Of a stretch of 64,000 nt of DNA, positions 35,298-41,405 are shown in pieces. The number at the start of each line of letters is the position of its first letter. Position 1 is the stretch's first letter. The notes under the pieces were generated by a model. It had not been told where the DNA came from and did not search any database. It saw nothing but the letters and a program-made list of their open reading frames with translations. The DNA lies in assembly GCF_033546935.1 (NCBI RefSeq), contig NZ_CP137854.1, forward strand, positions 1,860,001-1,924,000. Reading direction: 5' to 3'. This stretch comes from Xylophilus sp. GOD-11R. Its GTDB lineage: Bacteria; Pseudomonadota; Gammaproteobacteria; Burkholderiales; Burkholderiaceae_C. Both the position numbers and the translations under genes were made by a program.

Positions 35298-35390
35298 GAT
35301 CAAAACTTGTAAGTTAAGAGCCATCCAGGCGACGGGTCGGGCGCCTTAGATCAAAATGCGTTGACGGTATCTTTTGGTTAGATCAGAATG
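35298..35390 (+). repeat. AGATCAaAATG repeats before the serine recombinase (possible res or operator site)
   Basis: TTAGATCAAAATG (35346-35358) and TTAGATCAGAATG (35378-35390) are 32 bp apart, and AGATCAAAAC lies at 35298-35307; TCTGATCC follows at about 35400. All are within 125 bases of the recombinase start. The arrangement of spaced, similar subsites suits a recombinase binding region. The rest of 35186-35418 holds no gene. Confidence 0.45.
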
Positions 35391-35418
35391 AAGCCATATC
35401 TTCTGATCCACAGCCGTC

Positions 35419-36009
35419 ATGAGCCGCATCGCCTACTACCGCGTCAGCACCGCCGACCAGTCCATCGCCGCCCAACGTGACGCCCTTGGGGGCTCCTTCG
35501 ATGAGGAGTTCCAAGATGAGGGCGTGAGCGGAGGCATTCCGGCTGCTCAGCGCCCCGGGTTCTCCAAGCTCTTGAGCTATGTCCGCAAGGGCGACACTAT
35601 CTTCGTCTACGCGGTTGACCGCTTGGGCCGTGATGCCCTGGACGTCCAAGCGACCGTCAGGGCTCTCTTGAACAAAGGGGTAGCCGTGGAAGTCCATGGG
35701 CTCGGCAGGATCGCCAAGGGCGTCGGCGAACTCATCCTTGCGGTTCTCGCCCAGGTCGCAGACATGGAGCGGGAGCGCATCCGAGAGCGGACCTCAGCGG
35801 GTCGTGAGGCCGCTAGGAAGTCGCTGGAGGCCACTGGCCTCACGCATAGGGGCAAGGTAAGCCTGGGTCGCCCCAAGGTCGGCAATGCCTCCGAGGTCAC
35901 CGCATGGCGTCTCCAGCACGGGGCCAGCATCGCGGCGACCGCTGAATACTTCGGACTATCTACGGCGACCGTGAAGCGGTATTGCGCCGATGGTGTCACG
36001 ACAGTCTGA
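35419..36009 (+). CDS. Serine recombinase, resolvase/invertase family
   Basis: 196 residues. The catalytic domain has the nucleophile Ser10 in AYYRVSTADQS, the Arg-rich stretch FVYAVDRLGRD, and LAQVADMERERIRERTSAGREAAR, the E-helix of small serine recombinases. A C-terminal HTH follows (HGASIAATAEYFGLSTATVKRY). It acts on short DNA sites to resolve or invert DNA. It is the second recombinase of the island, unrelated to the tyrosine integrase; a resolving or inverting role is an inference. A hairpin terminator follows. Confidence 0.92.
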   Translation: MSRIAYYRVSTADQSIAAQRDALGGSFDEEFQDEGVSGGIPAAQRPGFSKLLSYVRKGDTIFVYAVDRLGRDALDVQATVRALLNKGVAVEVHGLGRIAKGVGELILAVLAQVADMERERIRERTSAGREAARKSLEATGLTHRGKVSLGRPKVGNASEVTAWRLQHGASIAATAEYFGLSTATVKRYCADGVTTV

Positions 36010-36030
36010 CCACCACCACTCACCACCCTC

Positions 36031-36059
36031 AGCCGGCCTAGTGCCGGCTTTTGCTTTTT
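36031..36059 (+). terminator. Terminator of the serine recombinase gene
   Basis: AGCCGGC (36031-36037) pairs with GCCGGCT (36043-36049) around CTAGT, followed by TTTGCTTTTT. It begins 22 bases after the recombinase stop. Confidence 0.85.
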
Positions 36060-36201
36060 GGGCCATCAAGCCCGCGCCACAGAGGCGCCAAGCCGTCCTT
36101 CGAAAGAGGGTCACGTACTTGCGCACCTCTGTTGTCTTGCCGAACAAACAACCGGCGCCCATCCAACCCACCCAGTCCCCCAGGAACTCCCGCAGAACCT
36201 T

Positions 36202-36411
36202 ATGACCACCATCCCCACCAAACAATGCTCAAGCTGTAAGCGCAGCCTCCCGCAGACTTCCTACTACCTCCACCCCGTCTCAGGCCCGTACGCGAGCTGC
36301 AAGGCTTGCATGATCGAGAGACGCAAGGCCCAGTACCGCTCGAACCCCCAGACCACTAAGGAGTCCACGAGGCTCTCCAGGGCCCGTGCGAAAGCGAAGG
36401 GAGGCGTGTGA
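36202..36411 (+). CDS. Small zinc-ribbon protein, endonuclease VII-like N-terminal type
   Basis: 69 residues from the ATG at 36202. Two CxxC pairs, KQCSSCKRSLPQTSYYL and YASCKACMIERRKAQY, match the zinc-binding start of phage endonuclease VII/HNH proteins ('C..C...kp.s.Fy......gl...Ck.C'). No catalytic part follows. The tail is very basic (RLSRARAKAKGG). Its stop overlaps the ATG of the next gene, which carries the same ribbon plus a nuclease-like end, so this may be a duplicated zinc module. Confidence 0.6.
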   Translation: MTTIPTKQCSSCKRSLPQTSYYLHPVSGPYASCKACMIERRKAQYRSNPQTTKESTRLSRARAKAKGGV

Positions 36412-36944
36412 TGCCAAGGACCATAGTGACCACCCCTGCGCTGGAAGCGACATGTTGTCGGTGCAGGCGGACTAAAGATGCCTCTGAGTTCTACCGGCAC
36501 CCCCATAACGCGAACGGCTTGCAGACCCGATGCAAGGCATGCCTGAAGGACGCCTACCAAGCGCGGAGGGAGGAACTGATCGAGTACACCCGCCAGCATC
36601 GGTGGGAGGACCAACGGGTCCGTATGGCTTCAAACGCCCGATGCCGAGACCGCGCGGCAGGACGAGCCTCCACCATCCAGGCAAAGGACATCGCGATCCC
36701 CGAGGTCTGTCCGGTGTCCGGAGGCCCCATCTACCACGGGGTAGATAACAAGTTGGGCTGGTCCCCGGTGGTCGTGAGGATCGACAAGGCCCTTGGCTAC
36801 GTCGCGGGTAATTGGCTGGTCGTGTCAGAACAGGGCGAGCTGCTAATGCGGACCTTCGCCGCGGAGACCCTCAAAGCTCTGGCTGAGGACCCAAAGAATT
36901 TCTCGGCAGACCTGGAGCGGGAGCCGGCTGAAGCGACCACTTAA
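36411..36944 (+). CDS. Zinc-ribbon HNH/endonuclease VII-like protein
   Basis: 177 residues from the ATG at 36411 (TGATG overlap with the preceding gene; GGGAGG upstream). An N-terminal zinc ribbon (CCRCRRTKDASEFYRHP, then TRCKACLKDAYQARR) is followed by EVCPVSGGPIYHG and SPVVVRIDKALGYVAGNW. The last section matches phage HNH proteins ('SP.idRiDp..GYv.gN'). Possible role: cutting branched or foreign DNA. The usual His-His pair is incomplete as read, so activity is uncertain. Confidence 0.68.
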   Translation: MPRTIVTTPALEATCCRCRRTKDASEFYRHPHNANGLQTRCKACLKDAYQARREELIEYTRQHRWEDQRVRMASNARCRDRAAGRASTIQAKDIAIPEVCPVSGGPIYHGVDNKLGWSPVVVRIDKALGYVAGNWLVVSEQGELLMRTFAAETLKALAEDPKNFSADLEREPAEATT

Positions 36945-36996
36945 CGCCCGTCTAACACTGTATTTCCAACCAGTGTTTCGACTAGACTTCCGCCCC

Positions 36997-37374
36997 ATGA
37001 TGGTCTTCGCGTATCGACTCCGATTCATGGGCAGCAAGCTGGATAGACGCGCGTTCGAGAGCGGAATTCATCCAGGGAAGCATGGGTGTCTGCGGTATTA
37101 CAAGGCCCCCTTCAGCATGTGGGGCAAGGACTGCTATGAGGCCGAGTTGGTCGGGCCCGGCAACAGCCAAGAGCTTCCGGCCCTTAAGGACTGCCGCATT
37201 CGTGTGACTGAGCGCGGCATCCTGATTACTGGGTGGGAGACGACATATCGGGCGAGTAAGGGCCAGGGGTCCAGGTATCGGCAGACGTGGTTATGTGTAG
37301 TCGAAAGGTTTTCCTGGGACTCGATGCTGCGCCCATATGGTATTGCGGGTCTTAGGCAATCAGCGCCGCTATAA
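36997..37374 (+). CDS. Island protein of unknown function
   Basis: 125 residues from the first of two adjacent ATG codons (36997); an upstream in-frame start at 36973 is possible. Readable segments: FESGIHPGKHGCLRYYKAPFS, DCRIRVTERGILITGWETTY and RYRQTWLCVVERF, a beta-rich pattern. A hairpin AACACTG/CAGTGTT lies just upstream (about 36954-36976) with no T-run. No family recognised. Confidence 0.5.
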   Translation: MMVFAYRLRFMGSKLDRRAFESGIHPGKHGCLRYYKAPFSMWGKDCYEAELVGPGNSQELPALKDCRIRVTERGILITGWETTYRASKGQGSRYRQTWLCVVERFSWDSMLRPYGIAGLRQSAPL

Positions 37375-37406
37375 ATGCTCTGAGAACGAGGGCGAGGTCT
37401 AGGTCT

Positions 37407-38249
37407 TTAGGTCGTGAGGCCATAATGTTTCTCGCGATGGCAATTGGGACACGCCGCAATTGCGTTTTCAACACTATCTTCTCCCCCGTCCGCTAAACGT
37501 TGAACATGGTGGACCTCTAAATAAGGCTCGCCAGTTGAGGATCTAACGAATGGCGCACGTTGATTGCAATAGCCACATTTTCCGCCTGCGCGATCAAGAA
37601 CTTCAGCCACGACATCCGGATTTCTTCGGTAGACCGTAGTGGTCACAGTGATCTTTTCTGGGATTTTTCCAGCACCCAATAACCGTTTCAACCTTTCCGA
37701 ACGGTCAGATTTGGATTTTTGCACTGCTAAACTGAACTCGCGCTCAATATCGGCAAGTTGTGGCGCCGAGTGATTTTCGACTGGGATTGCATCCAATGTA
37801 ACTGTACAACCAATGTCTTCTGGGTCGGAGGGCTCTATTTTGATCCAGGTGGCTGTTGGATCTACTCCTTCGACCACTTTAACAATGGTGAAAAGATGGC
37901 GCGACGAGCACCTATGTGGCTTATCATGATTCTTAAGAATTCCAACCATGGGAATTCCTTGCTTAGACGCAATTAAAAGCGCTTCGCACAGGCCCTTACG
38001 ATTTGCTGAGGTCTCACCTCCCCAGACATATGGAATTTTGTACCAGTAACTGCCTGTAGTTGTATCTCGGCAAACTGAAACATTCCAGAGAGTCATGGCA
38101 AATTTGGTGGCGAGCCCTTGCCTTGCTTCAGCTATGCGCCGGTCGAACGAGTACCAACGTTGACCGGCTTTAAGCACTCCTTGTCGAACGTAAGCTTCAT
38201 CGGAGCGAATATCGAAAATTGTTTTCACAGATTTGTTGCTTGTCCGCAA
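37407..38249 (-). CDS. HNH endonuclease, McrA-like
   Basis: 280 residues. The N-terminal 200 residues are of unknown fold (GQRWYSFDRRIAEARQGL; SYWYKIPYVWGGETSANRKG). The C-terminal HNH domain is complete: GGKCGYCNQRAPF, YLEVHHVQRLADGGEDS, then CPNCHREKHYG, with two CxxC zinc pairs and the HH of the active site. The order 'APF...P.LEVHHV..LADGG.D...N..A.CPNCHRE.HYG' is the McrA pattern (restriction of modified DNA). It is clearly less GC-rich than the host. It lies just beside the integrase, an ordinary place for defence cargo. The modification recognised, if any, is unknown. Confidence 0.82.
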   Translation of the reverse strand: MRTSNKSVKTIFDIRSDEAYVRQGVLKAGQRWYSFDRRIAEARQGLATKFAMTLWNVSVCRDTTTGSYWYKIPYVWGGETSANRKGLCEALLIASKQGIPMVGILKNHDKPHRCSSRHLFTIVKVVEGVDPTATWIKIEPSDPEDIGCTVTLDAIPVENHSAPQLADIEREFSLAVQKSKSDRSERLKRLLGAGKIPEKITVTTTVYRRNPDVVAEVLDRAGGKCGYCNQRAPFVRSSTGEPYLEVHHVQRLADGGEDSVENAIAACPNCHREKHYGLTT

Positions 38250-38296
38250 GAATCAAACAAATAAATTGTGGTGCTAACCACCTCTTAGTACCATCT

Positions 38297-39949
38297 TTAA
38301 CCGAGCAGCAAAACTGTCCAATCCAACTTGGCTACTGCCTGGGATAGAGTGAAGGTTGTGGCATGGGTGTACCGGCCTTGAACCGTTCCGCTTTCATGGC
38401 CGACAAGCTTATCAATAATTTGGTCGTTCACATGTGCTGCTGCTAAAGCCGACCGCACATTATGGCGGATAGAGTGAAGTGTGAACCGCTCGTCAATTTC
38501 AACCCCAGCAATTTCCCTTAGCTTCAAAAAGTCTGCGCTGGCGAAGTCGCTTGGAATGCGCTTGCCCTCCCCAATGAATTCGGGGAACACAAATCGGCCC
38601 CCTGACTTCTTTGCAGAATTCACGTATGTAAGAAAGCCCAAGTCAACCAAGTGCTGGCTTATCGGGATGAGCCGTTCGCCGGCTTTCGTCTTCACTGACC
38701 GATGGGGGTTCGATTCACTGGGGCGACTGTGAACTTCTAGGCACCATATGCCGTCGATCTGGCGGATGTCTTCGAGTTCCGCTTGGGCCATTTCTCCAGC
38801 GCGGCACCCCGTATACAACGCCAACGGGAGCAGCCAGCGCCCAGCGTCGGTGCGCAACCTGTTGGCCTCGGCAAGTTTGTTGAGGTCTTCGGACCGCCAC
38901 GGTAGCCGCTGTACAGAGTCGGATGTGTCAATCCTCAATCCTGCCCAGGGGTTGGCCTGTAGCTTCCCGGCATCTACTGCAACATTGAGAAGCGACTGCA
39001 AAGGTACAAACAGGTTCTTGACTGACTGGCCCTTGATGCCCGTCGCCACCAAGTAAGCACGCAGGGTGGCGCCGTGCTGTCGGGTTATCTCAGCCAGTGG
39101 CAAGTTAACTCCCGCGTCAGCCATGAGCCTGAGTGCCCTGTCCATGATCCTCGATGCGGGGCCTGTGCGGGGCTTTATAGCGAGCCATTCGGCCTTGATG
39201 TCCCGGAGGTATTGGCCGTCTGTCTTGGGAGCCTCTGTGACCTCTTGGAGCGCCTGGGGAGGCGAGGGGAGGGCAGGGGTGGCTACTACCATGCCCTCGT
39301 CCTTCTGGACCACTGAGTCCTTCACGCCGCTATAGGTCTCCAGGGCCTCCTGAAGCAACTGAACGCCGTCCTGGGACTCATAGTCAATCTCAAGGCCCAT
39401 GCGTTTTACTAGGGGCCTCAGAATCGGAATCATAACCTCCAAGTTTCCCGCAGCCATATGACTGCGCACTATGGCCTGCTGCTGCAAGTGGACCTTGGCG
39501 CGGTAAGACACGACCTCAGGCGCTAGGGGTTTGATTGGCGATATGCGGGCGACCTCAGGCGCTTCAGGCAAGGTGCCGTCCTCGGCCGCATAGCCGACCG
39601 TAGGGGCCCTGTGCACCCTGCTGGCTCCGGTCTTGTCGATCCGCTGCTGTGCGTCCCTAGCCATCTCCGTAGCCAACAGTACGCCCGTGATGTATTGGCG
39701 AAGCTCTGGGCTGACGGCGGTGAGTCGGGGTGGGGACAACTCGCGGCGCTGGCGCAGGAACTGGGCCTCCAGGTCCGCGCGAACAGAAGCGGCCTTTGCC
39801 CGGGCGACCTCGGGGTCCCCTGTGCCAAGCGTGCCATCGAAGGCAATGCGCTTGCCGCCGTAGAAGCGGGCTTGAAGCTCTTTTGGGGCGAGTACTTTGA
39901 GCCAGAACCTGTTACCGCGTAGGTAGGTCCCTGGAATCTTGAAAGCCAT
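38297..39949 (-). CDS. int: Tyrosine-type site-specific integrase of the island
   Basis: 550 residues, longer than usual because of a 220-residue N-terminal arm and linker region (LKVLAPKELQARFYGGKRI; QAIVRSHMAAGNLEVMIP). The core-binding domain is around 245-330 and the catalytic domain contains TGCRAGEM (Arg), VKTKAGERLIP (Lys), His492-x-x-Arg495 in LHSIRHNVRSALAAAHV, His518 in GHESG and the nucleophile Tyr527 in GRYTHA. All six catalytic positions are present, so it is probably active. It starts 107 bases from the right repeat, so the attachment site lies next to the integrase start. Confidence 0.95.
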   Translation of the reverse strand: MAFKIPGTYLRGNRFWLKVLAPKELQARFYGGKRIAFDGTLGTGDPEVARAKAASVRADLEAQFLRQRRELSPPRLTAVSPELRQYITGVLLATEMARDAQQRIDKTGASRVHRAPTVGYAAEDGTLPEAPEVARISPIKPLAPEVVSYRAKVHLQQQAIVRSHMAAGNLEVMIPILRPLVKRMGLEIDYESQDGVQLLQEALETYSGVKDSVVQKDEGMVVATPALPSPPQALQEVTEAPKTDGQYLRDIKAEWLAIKPRTGPASRIMDRALRLMADAGVNLPLAEITRQHGATLRAYLVATGIKGQSVKNLFVPLQSLLNVAVDAGKLQANPWAGLRIDTSDSVQRLPWRSEDLNKLAEANRLRTDAGRWLLPLALYTGCRAGEMAQAELEDIRQIDGIWCLEVHSRPSESNPHRSVKTKAGERLIPISQHLVDLGFLTYVNSAKKSGGRFVFPEFIGEGKRIPSDFASADFLKLREIAGVEIDERFTLHSIRHNVRSALAAAHVNDQIIDKLVGHESGTVQGRYTHATTFTLSQAVAKLDWTVLLLG

Positions 39950-40055
39950 GGAATCTCCGGTGACGTTGATGACGCCGCCGCTCTGTAGAACTCCTTGGTG
40001 CTACACCTTGGTGCCGCAGTTTTCGTTCCGCAAGCCGCATGGATGCTGGCTCCGA

Positions 40056-40094
40056 GTGAAAACTGGGTTTGCTGAATTGGTTGACGAGCCTTAC
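40056..40094 (+). repeat. Right attachment site (attR), overlapping the 3' end of ffs
   Basis: The core GGTTGACGAGCCTTAC (40079-40094) equals 25364-25379. On the minus strand it is the 3' strand of the closing stem of the SRP RNA, so integration regenerates a complete ffs. The arm GTGAAAACTGGGTTT (from 40056) matches the left arm with one inserted A. Confidence 0.87.
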
Positions 40095-40179
40095 CCCCGG
40101 CACTGACTCCACAGTTAGGGCTGCTTGGTTCCCCACCTGACCCGGTTGGCCGCTTCCTCATGCGAGGAGGCCCGTCAAC
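40080..40179 (-). ncRNA. ffs: 4.5S signal recognition particle RNA
   Basis: On the minus strand, GGTCAGGTGG-GGAA-CCAAGCAGCC (plus coordinates 40119-40142) is the apical SRP hairpin: the symmetric internal loop that binds Ffh and the GGAA tetraloop. Compared with the E. coli apex, the closing pairs are exchanged as GG/CC instead of CC/GG, which keeps the stem. The ends close as a 12-bp helix, GTTGACGGGCCT with AGGCTCGTCAAC (one G-U). Upstream, TAGAAT (40184-40189) is a good -10 four bases before the 5' end; no clear -35 was found. The RNA works with Ffh in co-translational targeting. Exact ends may differ by a few bases. Confidence 0.92.
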
Positions 40180-40196
40180 TCATATTCTAGCCCGCC

Positions 40197-40217
40197 GGAA
40201 AAGCCCTTTCGGGCCTT
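40197..40217 (-). terminator. Terminator of the AIR-synthase-related gene
   Basis: On the minus strand AAGGCCC (40211-40217) pairs with GGGCTTT (40200-40206), loop GAAA, followed by TCC. It begins about ten bases after the stop and directly precedes the ffs promoter. Confidence 0.72.
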
Positions 40218-40227
40218 GTCGGTGATT

Positions 40228-41349
40228 TCAGCGCAGTTGCAGGTCGTCGTGGCCGAAGGTCACGCCGATCGGCTCGATCACCACCTGCTTCGGGCCGGCT
40301 TCCACCTGGCCCGCCACGATCGCGGACACGCCCAGCGCGCGCGCCACTTCCACCGTGCGCTCGGCGTCCTCGGACTTCACGAAGAGCGCGAAACCGGCGC
40401 CCATGTTGAAAGTGCCGTAGGCCTCGCGGTCGTCCTGCTTCGCGTGCTCCTGGATGAACTTCAGCACCGGCGTGATCGGCGGCACCTGGGCGATGCGGTA
40501 GGTGAAAGCCGACGGATGGCGCAGCAGCTTGCGCCAGCCGTGGCCGGTGATGTTGGCGCAGTACTTCATGCCGATGCCGGCCTTGGCCAGCGCCTCGGTC
40601 ACCGGCGAATACAGCACGGTCGGCGCCAGCAGGGCCTCGCCGTAGCTCAGGCCGGGCTCGACTTCGGTGAGATAGCCGTCGGGCAGCCGCTCCACCAGCT
40701 TGCGCGCCAGCGACAGGCCGTTGGCGTGGATGCCGCTGGAAGCCAGCAGCACGATGGCGTCGCCGGCGGCCAGGTCGTCGCCGACCGACAAGCGCGACTT
40801 GGGGCTGACGATGCCGGTGCACGAAGCCGCCAGGTCGATGCGATCGCCTTCGACGATGCCGGCCAGCGCCGGCGTTTCGCCGCCGCCCCAGGCCACGCCG
40901 CAGGTGTCGCAGGCTTTTTTCCAGCCGGTCACCAGCGCCTGGGCGCGGGCCTTGTCGCCGAACCAGTCGCTGCCGCCGGCGGCCCAGTACGCCTGCACCA
41001 CCAGCGGCGTGGCGCCGACGGTGATCAGGTCGTTGACGGCCATGGCGATGGTGTCCTGGGCGATGCCTTCGTACCAGCTCTTGCCGGTGAGCTCGGCCAT
41101 GGCGTCGGCCACCAGCACCTTGCTGCCCAGGCATTCGACGATGCTGGCCAGGTAGAACGGGCCGACGTCGACCACGTAGGCCGATTCGCCGCGCGAAGCG
41201 GCGACCTCGGTGAAGCCATGACCGGCCAGGTGCACGGCGGTGGCCGCGGCGGCGCGCTGGGCGCTCACCTTCAGCGGGTCGATCAGGTCGTAATTGACGC
41301 CGGCCTGGTCGTAGCTCAGCGTGTCGGGGTTGGTGGAGGCAGAAGTCAT
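40228..41349 (-). CDS. AIR-synthase-related (PurM-like) protein
   Basis: 373 residues. It has the AIR synthase fold: SYDQAGVNYDLID at the start (like PurM SYKDAGVDID), AVNDLITVGATPL, GVAWGGGETPALAGIV, and GIHANGLSLARKL. The central ATP loop of true PurM (GTDGVGTKL) is absent; instead it reads SRGESAYVVDVG. The family is often annotated as phosphoribosylformylglycinamidine cyclo-ligase, but I regard it as a paralogue whose reaction is not established. It diverges from dnaX, with 56 bases between the starts. The 3' end is followed by a terminator and ffs. Confidence 0.75.
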   Translation of the reverse strand: MTSASTNPDTLSYDQAGVNYDLIDPLKVSAQRAAAATAVHLAGHGFTEVAASRGESAYVVDVGPFYLASIVECLGSKVLVADAMAELTGKSWYEGIAQDTIAMAVNDLITVGATPLVVQAYWAAGGSDWFGDKARAQALVTGWKKACDTCGVAWGGGETPALAGIVEGDRIDLAASCTGIVSPKSRLSVGDDLAAGDAIVLLASSGIHANGLSLARKLVERLPDGYLTEVEPGLSYGEALLAPTVLYSPVTEALAKAGIGMKYCANITGHGWRKLLRHPSAFTYRIAQVPPITPVLKFIQEHAKQDDREAYGTFNMGAGFALFVKSEDAERTVEVARALGVSAIVAGQVEAGPKQVVIEPIGVTFGHDDLQLR

Positions 41350-41405
41350 GAGGCGAATTATCCGTTGTCGCCGGATGCGGTCCGCCAGGTCCGTAAAATG
41401 CGCCG

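Larger units (their letters stand above)
25364..40094. mobile_element. Integrated prophage-like island at the 3' end of ffs (about 14.7 kb)
   Basis: The element is bounded by identical 16-bp repeats, one being the 3' end of the SRP RNA gene. A tyrosine integrase (38297-39949) reads away from the right end, as expected of the enzyme that uses these sites. Inside are a second (serine) recombinase, an XRE repressor, antirepressor remnants, a T7-type internal-virion-like protein, Zn-ribbon/HNH proteins, an McrA-like nuclease and several unique small genes. Base composition is patchy, with AT-richer blocks at about 25.4-27.6, 34.5-35.4 and 37.4-38.3 kb. There is no capsid, terminase or lysis set, so it is a decayed prophage, a satellite or a genomic island rather than a complete phage. 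Confidence 0.88.

Noticed and set aside
36954..36976. Hairpin AACACTG/CAGTGTT as a terminator
   Set aside because: The stem is 7 bp with a 10-base loop and there is no T-run after it.
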